This document shows positions 47,042-55,641 of a DNA stretch of 64,000 nucleotides, piece by piece. The notes under the pieces are model-generated. The model worked only from the letters and a program-made list of their open reading frames with translations, made no database searches and was not told where the DNA came from. The stretch is taken from positions 1-64,000 of the forward strand of contig JALHDH010000004.1 in assembly GCA_022839105.1 (NCBI GenBank), written 5' to 3'. The stretch is from a bacterium (GTDB lineage Bacteria > Vulcanimicrobiota > Xenobia > Xenobiales > Xenobiaceae). The position numbers and the translations under genes were made by a program. The stretch's first letter is position 1; each line of letters begins with the position of its first letter.

Positions 47042-48387
47042 GAAACCGTCCTCGCCCCGGGAGGTCGATAATGGACCACGCTGCAGCGTTCCGTCCGCAG
47101 ATGGTCCCGGCAGGCCGCCAGGACCTCTTCGGAGCGGACCGCGGCCAGGCGGCGGACATGGAGTTGGGCCAGGGTGTGGTCCCCCAGCATCTCGAAGTGG
47201 CCCAGCGTGCGCGCGATGCCTTCCACCGTCTCCTGGTTGAAGACGAAGGTGCTCTCCGCCCGATTCCTGGCCTTCTGCATCTCCCGGGCAGTCGGCCCCT
47301 CCCTTCCCAGGGCCTCCAACTCCTCGAAGATCCCGGCCTCGACGGCCTTGAGATTCTCGGGAGGCAGGGTGCAATCCACCAGGAAGAAGCCGGGCTCGCG
47401 TTCCAGGAAGGCCGAACAGCCGACCCGGCTGACCAGGCCCTCCCGCTCGCGCAGCCGCCGACACAGGCGCGAGGAGCGCCCCTCGCCCAGCACCGAGGCC
47501 AGAAGATCGCAGGCGGGCGCCTCCGGACTGAAGAGACCGGGCACGGGGAAGAGCATCTGCAGGTGGGCCGAGGAGAGGTCCTGCTCGAGATCCAGGCGGC
47601 GCAGAGCCTCCTGGGGAGACTCGGGCTCGGGGCGACTCGGGAGGGCCTGCCCGGGCGTCACGGTCGCCAGGAGGTCCCCGATCCGCTCCAGGGTCGGCGC
47701 GGCCTGGACATCCCCCACCACGACCACGGCCATGTTGCGGCCCACGTAGTGGGCCCGGTGATGGGCTCGGAGCTGGGAGGCCGTCATGGATCGCAGGACG
47801 GATTCGAGCCCGATCACGGGACGGCCATAGGGATGCCGCGGGTAGGCCAGGCGGAGCAGTTGCTGGGTGCACCAGGCCTCGGGGCGATCCTGGCGCATGC
47901 GCATCTCGTCCAGGATCACCCCGATCTCCCGTTCGGCCTCCAGATCTTCGAGGAGGGGGTGCAGGACCGTCTCGGCGAGGGCCTCCAGGACCGTCTCCAG
48001 ATGGCGGCTGGGGACCACGCACCACAGACACGTAGACTCAAAGCTCGTGAAGGCATTGACGTACCCGCCCAGGGCATGGATCTCGCGGGTCAGGGTGCCG
48101 CTCGGACGGGCTGCCGATCCCTTGAAGAGCATATGCTCGAGGAAGTGCGAGATCCCGGCATTCCCATCGGTCTCGTGCAGGGAGCCGATCCCGATCCAGA
48201 AAGCGACGCTGACGACCGAGGCGGGATAGACCTCCTGGACCAGGACCCGCAGCCCCGAGGGGAGGACCTCGCGCACCACATCCGAGCCCAAGGCCGACCA
48301 GGTTTCCTGACCGGTATACGGCTCGCACCGGCTCCGCGCGGAGGCGAGCCAGTCCGACGATTTCCGGGGTCCGGCTCGGCGTGGCAT
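47038..48387 (-). CDS. M16-family zinc peptidase, catalytic subunit
   Basis: The protein has about 449 residues from an ATG at 48387 (weak ribosome-binding site; conserved sequence begins near residue 40). The inverted zinc motif is intact in HFLEHMLFKG, and the distal Glu lies in LEAEREIGVILDEM about 75 residues later. Other family features are SGLRVLVQEVYPASVVSVAF, ALGGYVNAFTSFE and the second-half REREGLVSRVG loop. It cleaves peptides in an enclosed chamber formed with its partner at 45770. It has no obvious signal peptide, although M16B pairs are often periplasmic. It is divergent from the anchored protein at 48476. Confidence 0.92.
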   Translation of the reverse strand: MPRRAGPRKSSDWLASARSRCEPYTGQETWSALGSDVVREVLPSGLRVLVQEVYPASVVSVAFWIGIGSLHETDGNAGISHFLEHMLFKGSAARPSGTLTREIHALGGYVNAFTSFESTCLWCVVPSRHLETVLEALAETVLHPLLEDLEAEREIGVILDEMRMRQDRPEAWCTQQLLRLAYPRHPYGRPVIGLESVLRSMTASQLRAHHRAHYVGRNMAVVVVGDVQAAPTLERIGDLLATVTPGQALPSRPEPESPQEALRRLDLEQDLSSAHLQMLFPVPGLFSPEAPACDLLASVLGEGRSSRLCRRLREREGLVSRVGCSAFLEREPGFFLVDCTLPPENLKAVEAGIFEELEALGREGPTAREMQKARNRAESTFVFNQETVEGIARTLGHFEMLGDHTLAQLHVRRLAAVRSEEVLAACRDHLRTERCSVVHYRPPGARTVS

Positions 48388-48475
48388 GAGGCTGGCCCGG
48401 CTTCGCCCGGAATCTGGAGGACTCCTCCCCGGAAGGGAACCGGCCCCTCTCGACAGAACCCCCCTCCCACCGACC

Positions 48476-49156
48476 ATGCGAACCTCCAGACGCTCCCAGA
48501 ATCGGGGCCGCACGCGACGCCCCCTGATCATGCTCCTCTCAGGCCTGGCCCTGGTCCTCCAGGCCCTCCTGCTCTTCGGCCTTCCCGGGGGAAGCCCGAC
48601 GGCGAGCTCCTCCCTGAGCCCGACCTCTCCGGACGGAACCGCGCCGGCCTTGCCTGCGGCTCCGGTCCAGGGCCTGCAGCCCTCCCAGAACAACCCCTAC
48701 CCCACCCTGACGGTCCCACCGCCTCCCGGAGTGCCGATCCCCGAGGGAGCCGTCCTCCTGTACCTGCAGAGCCCATCCCAGGTGGGTCCGGGACCCGGTC
48801 CAGGCGCGGGAGCGACTCCCTCGCCGTCGGCCACCGCAGGCCTCCCCGACCGCCTGAACAGGCCCTTGACGCCTCAGGACCTGCTGCTGGGGATCCTCGA
48901 GCTGGAATCCCAGGGCGAGCTGGAACTGACCCCGGCCCAGGCCCGCCAACTGGCCGAGGTGGTCCGAGGCCTGGAGACCTCCTACCGGGACCTCGGCGGG
49001 GCCCGGGACGAGATGCTCGACGTCCTGACCATCGAGCAGAAGGCCTGGCTGGAGGACAATCCGCCCAAGCCCGGAGAGATCCCCTCAGGGGCTCCCGAGG
49101 AGACGGCCCTGGAGCCCGCCCGGCGCGCCCTGGAGTCCGTGGGGGATCCCGAGTAG
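48476..49156 (+). CDS. Membrane-anchored Pro-rich protein, function unknown
   Basis: The protein has 226 residues; the ATG at 48476 lacks a clear ribosome-binding site. A basic N-terminus and one TM (LIMLLSGLALVLQALLLFG) are followed by a Pro/Gly/Ser-rich extracytoplasmic linker of about 100 residues. A helical end carries LTPQDLLLGILELESQGELE, then LTPAQARQLAEVVRGLE and LTIEQKAWLED. The last two motifs match the C-terminus of the protein at 42997, suggesting a small paralogous family. It lies 43 nt before the pseudokinase gene and is probably co-transcribed with it. Confidence 0.6.
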   Translation: MRTSRRSQNRGRTRRPLIMLLSGLALVLQALLLFGLPGGSPTASSSLSPTSPDGTAPALPAAPVQGLQPSQNNPYPTLTVPPPPGVPIPEGAVLLYLQSPSQVGPGPGPGAGATPSPSATAGLPDRLNRPLTPQDLLLGILELESQGELELTPAQARQLAEVVRGLETSYRDLGGARDEMLDVLTIEQKAWLEDNPPKPGEIPSGAPEETALEPARRALESVGDPE

Positions 49157-49199
49157 TCGACGGCAGGAACCTCTCCCGGCTCCTGGGAAGTACTGCCCG

Positions 49200-51152
49200 A
49201 TGGCAAAAGAGCTGCTGCCCGGACAGGAACTTTGCGAAGGCCGCTACGAGGTGATCAAGACCCTGACCTTCGTCGACGAAGGCGGAGTCTACACCATCCG
49301 CGAGCGGGAGACCCGTCAGGTCCTGCTGCTCAAGGAGGTCATCCCGCCCCCCCACATGCCGGCCGAGGAGGTCGACAAGCGGGTCCAGCAGTTCCGCGAA
49401 GCGCTCCTGATCCTGACCCAGTTCGACCATCCCAACCTCTCGAAGATCTTCCTCCACTTCTCGGAGGGACGCCGGCAATACGTGGTGATGGAGCGCGTCG
49501 AGGGCATCACCCTCAAGACGCTGCTGGACATGAGCGTCAAGCCGCTGCCCGAGCCCCAGGTGCTGCGCTGGGCCATGGACCTGTGCGACGCGCTGCACTA
49601 CATGCACGACCGGCCCGCGCCCTTCATCTTCGATGTGCTCAACACCACGCACATCATGATGACCAGCGAAGAGCAGCTCAAGCTGATCAACTATGGCCTG
49701 GACCGCTTCTTCGACGAGGAGGAGACCCGCAGCTTCTCGGCCAACCGAGAGGTCCTGGCCGATGAGATGCGCAGCCTGGGAGACACCCTGGTCTTCCTGC
49801 TGACGCGCAAGCCTCCGGGCCCCTTCGGCCTGACCGGAGACGAGGAGATCTCCGAGGAGCTCTCCAGGATCCTGATCCGCCTGCTCACCGCCGACGGTCA
49901 ACGGACCTACGCCTCCTTCGAGGAGCTCAAGAAGGCCTTCGACCGCGTCCTCAACCCGCCGCCCCCTGCGGCGCCCACTGCCAAGGCCCCCCAGGAGCCC
50001 TGGGTCAAGCTGCTGGATCTCAACCGCCTGTGGCAGGATGCCCTCTGGGGCTTCATGAGGCAACCCCTCTGGCTGGTGGCCAGCGAGATCCTCGGCGTCC
50101 TGGCCCTGGTCGTGGGAACCTGGTTCGTGCTCAACCCGCCGATCCACCCTCGGGAAGGCCCCGCGGCCTACGTGGCCTGTGGTCGCGAGATCGTGGTCCT
50201 GGATGCCCGCGAGAAGAAGCCCTTGACGCGAATCGTCATGGACCGGCCGATCCATTCGCTGGTCTCCACCCCCGAAGGAACCCGGCTCTACGCCGCGAGC
50301 GCCGAATTCCCCAACCTCTTCCTGCTCAACTCGCTTTCCAACCGCGTCGTCGGCATGATTCCGGTGGGACCCGGCCCGGAAGAGCTGATCATGGGCCCGG
50401 GCGGAGGCTGGCTGTACGTCCTGCACTCCCAGACCGGTCAGGTGGGCTTCGTGAAGCTCTCGAGCGAGGAGATCCCCATGGAGGTCGAGTCGGGGGTCTT
50501 CCGACCCAAGGACTCGATGATCGGGGTCTTCACCGCCGGCCCGGGTGTCCAGGGACTGGCCGCCACGCTGGCCGGCCCGTCTCCCGCCGAAGCGTCCGGC
50601 TCGCGGCCGACGCCGAGCCCGGATCCCCAGATCCCCGATGCCGGTCAGCGGATCTTCGTCAGCAGCCTGCTGGGGAACCGGCTGACCGCCCTGGAGCCCT
50701 CGCCCTTGAAGGTCCTGGCCACCGAGGACGTGGATGCCCCGGGTCCCCTGGCCCTGACCCCGGACGCCCGAACCCTGCTGGTCGCCCAGACCACCACCTC
50801 CCATATCCTGACCTATCGGGCCGAGAACCTCCAACCCGGTCCCCGCATCCTCCAGGTGGGAGGTTCGGACATCCAGCAGATCCTGATTTCTCCAAATGGC
50901 CAGGAGATCTGGTCGGTCAATGCCTCGGGAACCCTGGGAGTCCTCGGGCTCGAGGACCGCAAACTGCGCAGTACCGTCGAACTCCAGGGCAAACCCTCGG
51001 CGGCGTGCTGGTACCTGGTCGGCGAAGAAGCGGAACTCTGGGTCGCCACCAGCACCCCCAACCAGATCGTCGTGGTCAACCCCTCGACCCGGATGGTCCG
51101 GACGAGAATCCCGGTCGGCGCCACACCGACCGATATCTGGATGGTACCATGA
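49200..51152 (+). CDS. Pseudokinase with one TM and extracytoplasmic beta-propeller
   Basis: The protein has 650 residues. Residues about 15-260 follow the Hanks-kinase layout: ERYEV-like start (EGRYEVIKTLTFVDEGGVY), VAIK-type lysine in VLLLKEV (K45), hinge YVVMERVEG, and helices typical of the C-lobe. The catalytic HRD is FDV (residues 144-146), the metal-binding Asn is His, and DFG is NYG (164-166), so phosphotransfer is unlikely. One TM lies at about 297-315 (SEILGVLALVVGTWFVLN). The rest is a propeller with YVTN-like blades (GTRLYAASAEFPNLFLLN, ILISPNGQEIWSVNASG). An extracytoplasmic sensor with an intracellular docking domain is the simplest reading. It overlaps the B-box gene by ATGA. 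Confidence 0.8.
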   Translation: MAKELLPGQELCEGRYEVIKTLTFVDEGGVYTIRERETRQVLLLKEVIPPPHMPAEEVDKRVQQFREALLILTQFDHPNLSKIFLHFSEGRRQYVVMERVEGITLKTLLDMSVKPLPEPQVLRWAMDLCDALHYMHDRPAPFIFDVLNTTHIMMTSEEQLKLINYGLDRFFDEEETRSFSANREVLADEMRSLGDTLVFLLTRKPPGPFGLTGDEEISEELSRILIRLLTADGQRTYASFEELKKAFDRVLNPPPPAAPTAKAPQEPWVKLLDLNRLWQDALWGFMRQPLWLVASEILGVLALVVGTWFVLNPPIHPREGPAAYVACGREIVVLDAREKKPLTRIVMDRPIHSLVSTPEGTRLYAASAEFPNLFLLNSLSNRVVGMIPVGPGPEELIMGPGGGWLYVLHSQTGQVGFVKLSSEEIPMEVESGVFRPKDSMIGVFTAGPGVQGLAATLAGPSPAEASGSRPTPSPDPQIPDAGQRIFVSSLLGNRLTALEPSPLKVLATEDVDAPGPLALTPDARTLLVAQTTTSHILTYRAENLQPGPRILQVGGSDIQQILISPNGQEIWSVNASGTLGVLGLEDRKLRSTVELQGKPSAACWYLVGEEAELWVATSTPNQIVVVNPSTRMVRTRIPVGATPTDIWMVP

Positions 51153-51505
51153 GCAGCGTCTGCCTACGCCACAAGGATCGTGAAACCGATATCCGCTGTG
51201 CCGCCTGCCTGCGCCCGATCTGCGAGGAATGCATCGTCATGGGCCCGGGCAACTCGCGCTTCTGCTCCACGGAGTGCAGCGAGAACGCCCAGAAGAGCAG
51301 CGAGCGCTTCGCCGACATGACGCGACGGGACGAAGAGGCCCTGCACGCCGCACGCCGGGCCGCCTTCGCCAGGCTGGTCATCGTGGTGCTCTTCCTGTTC
51401 GTCCTGGGGGTGGGCCTGCACGTGGCCTGGCCCTCCCTGCCCCAAGCCCTGACCGGTCCGGTGGAATCCTGGTTCGACCAGATTCGAAACCTCAAGCTGG
51501 ACTGA
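51149..51505 (+). CDS. B-box-type zinc-finger membrane protein
   Basis: The protein has 118 residues; the ATG overlaps the pseudokinase stop (ATGA). The N-terminus holds a B-box-like cysteine/histidine set: CLRHKDRETDIRCAACLRPI, then CEECIV and FCSTEC. A charged helix leads to one TM (FARLVIVVLFLFVLGVGLHV) and a short end. Small bacterial B-box/TM proteins of this kind are usually unassigned. Translational coupling to the pseudokinase suggests that they form one membrane complex. Confidence 0.75.
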   Translation: MSSVCLRHKDRETDIRCAACLRPICEECIVMGPGNSRFCSTECSENAQKSSERFADMTRRDEEALHAARRAAFARLVIVVLFLFVLGVGLHVAWPSLPQALTGPVESWFDQIRNLKLD

Positions 51506-51599
51506 AACTCGGGGTCCGCAGGAGGGGATGGGTCCCCCGGCAAGAAGATCTCCGCCTCAATCAGGGGCGCATTCCGGGCGCCCGCTGGAGGCTGGATTG

Positions 51600-51815
51600 A
51601 TGGTACTTTCTCCCCTGGCCTGGGTCGGCGTGCTCCTGTACGTGCTCGTCTTCAATATCGCGATCCCGATCTACGTGGTCCTGCGTCTGTCCAGCCTGGA
51701 CCACAACCTCGACAAGACCGTCCTGCTCCTGACGGTCCTGGCCAACAAGCAAGGGGCCACCCAGCAGGATATCGAGAATGCCCTGAGTCCCAGTCGCAAA
51801 CCGGCTCGGGACTGA
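51600..51815 (+). CDS. Small membrane protein, function unknown
   Basis: The protein has 71 residues; the ATG at 51600 has GGAGG 8 nt upstream. One long hydrophobic helix (LAWVGVLLYVLVFNIAIPIY) is followed by a short polar helix (LDHNLDKTVLLLTVLANKQG) and an Arg/Lys tail. It is 94 nt downstream of the B-box gene and may belong to the same transcript. Confidence 0.6.
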   Translation: MVLSPLAWVGVLLYVLVFNIAIPIYVVLRLSSLDHNLDKTVLLLTVLANKQGATQQDIENALSPSRKPARD

Positions 51816-51874
51816 CTGTTCCCTTCACTTGAGGGCCCGGGAAGACGGGCCCTCCCGATTCCAGAGGAGCCCCC

Positions 51875-53860
51875 ATGTCCTTTTCCCTTGGCCTCCGGGC
51901 CTGGATCCCGGCGCTCTTGATCCTTGCCCTGGGGGCCAACCTGCCGGCCCTGGCTGCTCCGACCCGCTCGCTGGTCCGCAAGGAGACGCGCTTCGCAGAT
52001 TCCCCCGGCGCGAAGGAATTCCCGGGAGCCCAGGCCCTGTATCTCCTGGACGAGATCGGGTTCGAGGTCCTGCCCGACGGACACACGGTCTACACCGAGC
52101 ACGACGCGATCAAGGTCCTGACCCCCGAAGGGGCCGCCTCCACTTCCATCCTGGCCAGGACCTATCGGGCCGGGCTCGAGAGCATCGAGGTGGAGCAGGC
52201 CCGCACCATCAGCCCGGACGGCGAAGTCCTGGATGTCCCGGCCTCCAACATCCAGGACCTCCCCCTGGCCCCTGATTCCCCCCTGTACCGCGAGCAGAGG
52301 CTCTTCCGCCTGGAATTCCCGGATGTCCGTCCGGGCTCGGTCCTCGAGTTCCGTCTGCGGACCCGGCGCTCCCCGCGACCTGACGGGCGCTGGTGGGGGG
52401 CCTCCTTCGTCCAGAACCTGGAGCCGATCCTCTCCTCCACCTTCACGGTTCGCGTCCCCCAGGACTCCAAAATCCACTGGAGCGCCCCCGGGGTCACGCC
52501 AGGACGTCCCCGTGAGAGCGTCCAGGACGGAATGCGCATCCTGCGCTGGGAGGTCCGCAACGTCCCGGCCCTGGTCCCGGAGCCGGCGATGCCTCCGGTC
52601 GAGCGCTGCCTGCACCGGATCGAGGTCGGAAACCTGGACTCCTGGCAGGATCTCGGGGACTGGTTCGGACGCCGCTGGCAGGCCGCATTGGAGCAGGACC
52701 GGGGTCTGGACCTGGTGAGTGCGGGCCTCGTCCCGGCTTCCCGCCCGGCCGAGGAGAAGATCCGGGCGGTCCTGACCTGGGCCGCCCGACGCTACAAGAT
52801 CCAGGAGAACCTCTCGGACCCCTGGAATCCTGCACCCGCCAGCCAGGCGCTCCGGGCGCAGATCCTCAGCCCCACGGACATGGCGCTCCTCCTGAGCGCC
52901 ACCCTGCGCCGCCTGGGCCTGGAGGCCACGCCCGTCCTGGCCTCGAGCCTGCGCGAAGAGCGCCTGGAGCGAGAACTTCCCCAGCCCGAGAAGGTGGCCC
53001 GGGTCCTCCTGAGGATCGCCCGTCCCCGGGGTGGCTGGTGGTGGATCGATCCCGCCTCCCCCGGAGAACTCCTGAACTCCGCGCCAGGAGGAGCCCAGGG
53101 AGTGGGCGCCCTCCTGGTCCGCCCCGAAGGATCTGAGAAGATCTCCACTCCCGTCTCCTCCCCCGACGAGAACCTGCGGGACGTCGAGATGGAGGTCCGC
53201 ATCGAGCCGGAGGGCCAGGCCGAGCTGATCATGTCCTTGACCTCGGAAGGGGCCAACGCCGCCCTGTGGCGCTCCCTGGAGCAGGAGCTGGCCGGTACTC
53301 CGGGCTCTGAGCGGGAAAGGCTGCTGGACCGGCTCTTCCACAGCCTGATCCAGGGCTTCGCGGTGAGCGGTCGGCTCTACTCGCACTACTTCCCCGAGAA
53401 GCTCGCCCCCGGGGCTCCCTTCCAGGTCTCGACCACCCTGGTCTTCCCCGAATTGGCGGCTTCCCGCGAGGATGGCCGGACTCGGGCCCTGCCCCTGCCC
53501 CTGTATGGCGGCGATCGGCTGGCCTCCCTGGCGGATTCCGGGGCCCGCCTCTTCCCGGCCCGCTTCGAGTTCCCGTTCCGGGACGACGTGCGGATCCACC
53601 TGGCCCTTCCGGAGGGCAGCCGGATCCTCGAGGTGCCTGCGGACCAGTCGATCCAGACGCCGCTGGGCTCCTTCTTCAGCACGACCCGCCAGGAGGGAAG
53701 CCACGTCTGGCTCTACAGTCGGCTGGTGATGCAGAGGACCTGGGTCAACCCTGAGGACTTCGAGGCGCTCCGCCGCCTGGCTCAAGCCCAGGCCGAAGTC
53801 CTGACGACTCCGCTGGTCTATGAGCCCCCGACCTCCACCACCGCCCAGGAGGCCCCTTGA
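51875..53860 (+). CDS. DUF3857/transglutaminase-like protein with altered active site
   Basis: The protein has 661 residues; the ATG at 51875 leads into a signal peptide (WIPALLILALGANLPALA). Residues about 45-245 match DUF3857 (VYTEHDAIKVLTPEG, RTISPDGEVLDVPASNI, FRLEFPDVRPGSVLEFR). Residues about 285-420 follow the transglutaminase-core layout (EEKIRAVLTWAARRYKIQ, LLLSATLRRLGLEATPVLAS, WWWIDPASPGELLN). The expected GDCKD nucleophile segment reads LSPTDMA and has no Cys. The expected His before the WxxDP motif is also absent. It is probably a non-catalytic periplasmic protein. It overlaps ispE by 4 nt (TTGA). Confidence 0.7.
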   Translation: MSFSLGLRAWIPALLILALGANLPALAAPTRSLVRKETRFADSPGAKEFPGAQALYLLDEIGFEVLPDGHTVYTEHDAIKVLTPEGAASTSILARTYRAGLESIEVEQARTISPDGEVLDVPASNIQDLPLAPDSPLYREQRLFRLEFPDVRPGSVLEFRLRTRRSPRPDGRWWGASFVQNLEPILSSTFTVRVPQDSKIHWSAPGVTPGRPRESVQDGMRILRWEVRNVPALVPEPAMPPVERCLHRIEVGNLDSWQDLGDWFGRRWQAALEQDRGLDLVSAGLVPASRPAEEKIRAVLTWAARRYKIQENLSDPWNPAPASQALRAQILSPTDMALLLSATLRRLGLEATPVLASSLREERLERELPQPEKVARVLLRIARPRGGWWWIDPASPGELLNSAPGGAQGVGALLVRPEGSEKISTPVSSPDENLRDVEMEVRIEPEGQAELIMSLTSEGANAALWRSLEQELAGTPGSERERLLDRLFHSLIQGFAVSGRLYSHYFPEKLAPGAPFQVSTTLVFPELAASREDGRTRALPLPLYGGDRLASLADSGARLFPARFEFPFRDDVRIHLALPEGSRILEVPADQSIQTPLGSFFSTTRQEGSHVWLYSRLVMQRTWVNPEDFEALRRLAQAQAEVLTTPLVYEPPTSTTAQEAP

Positions 53861-54741
53861 CCCCCCTGCTCTGCTCGGCCCCGGCCAAGTTGAACCTGGC
53901 CCTGGAGATCCGTGGGCTCCTTCCAGGCGGATACCATGAGCTGGACACCGTCTTCACCTGGCTGGAGCTCGAGGATCTCCTGGAAGTCCAACCGGCGGCG
54001 CGGACCGAGCTGGTCCTCCGGGACGAGATCGCCCGGGGCGCCCGGGTCCTGGCCGATGAGGAGAACCTGGTCATGCGGGCCCTGCGAAGCCTGGAGGACC
54101 AGGTCGGCCGGGAACTGCCCACCCGGTTGCACCTGGTCAAGAGGATCCCGGCCGGGGGAGGCCTGGGCGGCGGCAGCGCCGACGCCGCAGCCGCGCTCCT
54201 GGGGGTGGCCCGGGCCCACCGGCTCCCCCTGAGCCGGGGCGATCTGCTCCGCCTGGCCGCCCGACTGGGAGCCGATGTGGCCTTCGGCCTGGACGGTGGG
54301 ACCGCCCGGGGGCAGGGGCGCGGCGAGATCCTCAGCCCCCTGCCTCCTCCACCCGATCTGCCCGTGATCCTGCTGATCCCGCCCTTCCCGCTGAGCACCC
54401 CCGAGGTCTACCAGAGCTGGGATCGGCTTCCCGACGCGGCCCGAAGACCGGGAAGAGGAAGCGTCGAGCGCGTGGTGTCCGCCCTGCCGAGCGGTCGGGC
54501 CGAGGACCTTCTCGAAGCCGTCGGCAACGACCTGGAGCCTGCCGCCGAGGCCCTGCGCCCGGAGCTCTCCGAGCTGAGGGCGAAGATGCTGCAGGCCGGC
54601 TGCTCGGTGGCCAGGCTCTGCGGCAGCGGCTCGACCCTCTTCGGCCTGCTGGGCTCCAACGGTGACCCGGCCCCCGTGGCCGCCCGCCTGGAAGGCCTGG
54701 GCCAGGTCCTGTGCACCCGCTTCCGGAGGTCCCCCCGATGA
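53857..54741 (+). CDS. ispE: 4-diphosphocytidyl-2-C-methyl-D-erythritol kinase
   Basis: The protein has 294 residues of the GHMP kinase family; the TTG start at 53857 has GGAGG 4 nt upstream and overlaps the previous stop. Motif 1 is APAKLNLALEI, the ATP-binding glycine loop is PAGGGLGGGSADAAAALLG, and motif 3 is CGSGSTLFGL. It phosphorylates CDP-ME in the MEP isoprenoid pathway. The next gene encodes a nucleotidyltransferase-fold protein that is not obviously IspD. It is coupled to that gene by ATGA. Confidence 0.95.
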   Translation: MTPLLCSAPAKLNLALEIRGLLPGGYHELDTVFTWLELEDLLEVQPAARTELVLRDEIARGARVLADEENLVMRALRSLEDQVGRELPTRLHLVKRIPAGGGLGGGSADAAAALLGVARAHRLPLSRGDLLRLAARLGADVAFGLDGGTARGQGRGEILSPLPPPPDLPVILLIPPFPLSTPEVYQSWDRLPDAARRPGRGSVERVVSALPSGRAEDLLEAVGNDLEPAAEALRPELSELRAKMLQAGCSVARLCGSGSTLFGLLGSNGDPAPVAARLEGLGQVLCTRFRRSPR

Positions 54742-55520
54742 GCTTCCCAGACCGCGTCGAGGCGGTCCTTCTGGCCGGAGGACACCTCGAAAGCCTCCCC
54801 GAGGGCGAGAGCGCTCCTCCTGGGAAGGGCCTTCTTCCCATCGGCCCGCTTCCCATGGCCGCCAGGACCCTGCGCGCCCTGGTCGAGTCGCCTCGCATCG
54901 AGCGGGTGATCCTGGTCAGTCCGGTCGACCCCGGAAGCCTGGGACCCGAATGGGAGGGCGCCGACCAGGTGGCTCCCGCCGGCGCCGATCTGATCCAATC
55001 CCTGCGCGCGGGCCTGGAGTGCACCCGGGATTCCCAGGCCCCGGTACTGACCGTGGCCGGCGATCTGCCCTTCCTGAGCAGCTCGGCGGTGACCGACTTC
55101 CTGGGGAGATGCGCCGGACGGCCCGAGGCCTCGGTCTGGTACGGGTTCATGCGCAAGGAGGTCTCGGAGGAGAAGTTTCCCGGAGTGCGCCACACCTGGG
55201 CCCGACTTGCCGAGGGCACCTTCTGCGGAACCGGACTGGTGGCGCTGCGCCCCCAGGTGGCTGAACGCATGGAGCAGGCCCTGAAGGAGCTGGCTCGGGC
55301 CCGCAAGAACCCGCTGCGCCTGGCGGCCATCCTGGGGTGGCGGACGGTCCTGGCCTTCGCGCTGCGCCGCCTGAGCGTGCCCCTGGCCGAAGAATCCGCC
55401 CGGAGGCTTCTGGGGGTCCCCTGCGCGGGAATCGAATCCCCCTACGCCGAGACGGCCTTCAACGTCGACTGTCGCGAGACCCTGTTGGAGGCCCGCCGAC
55501 TGGCCACCCGCCTGGGCTGA
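54738..55520 (+). CDS. MobA-like nucleotidyltransferase
   Basis: The protein has 260 residues; the ATG at 54738 overlaps the ispE stop (ATGA). The N-terminus has the NTP-transferase P-loop analogue (VEAVLLAGGHLESL, then PPGKGLLPIGPLPMAARTL). The Mg-binding strand reads VLTVAGDLPFLSSSAV and the product loop NVDC is near the end. These match the MobA/IspD/GlmU-type fold with an AGDLPF signature. The substrate is not determinable. Placement directly after ispE suggests isoprenoid or cofactor nucleotide chemistry, but IspD-specific motifs were not recognised. Confidence 0.75.
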   Translation: MSFPDRVEAVLLAGGHLESLPEGESAPPGKGLLPIGPLPMAARTLRALVESPRIERVILVSPVDPGSLGPEWEGADQVAPAGADLIQSLRAGLECTRDSQAPVLTVAGDLPFLSSSAVTDFLGRCAGRPEASVWYGFMRKEVSEEKFPGVRHTWARLAEGTFCGTGLVALRPQVAERMEQALKELARARKNPLRLAAILGWRTVLAFALRRLSVPLAEESARRLLGVPCAGIESPYAETAFNVDCRETLLEARRLATRLG

Positions 55521-55575
55521 TCCCGGAACGACCTCGCCAAAGCCCCAGGCGGACTCGATCCTTTGTCCAGACATG

Positions 55576-55604
55576 TTGACTTGAGGCCGGGTTGACCTGA
55601 TAAG
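55576..55604 (+). promoter_or_regulatory. Sigma70-type promoter of the EF-hand gene
   Basis: TTGACT (55576-55581), a 17-nt spacer and GATAAG (55599-55604) lie 38 nt before the ATG at 55642. The -35 matches consensus at 5 of 6 positions and the -10 at 4 of 6. A second TTGACC follows at 55592. Confidence 0.55.
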
Positions 55605-55641
55605 GACATGAAGAGCTCGAGTCTTGAGGAGGCGAAACGCC

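Noticed and set aside
55425..55450. A tRNA T-arm-like sequence (GGGAATCGAATCCCC)
   Set aside because: It lies inside the conserved nucleotidyltransferase gene and no acceptor, D or anticodon arm can be built around it.
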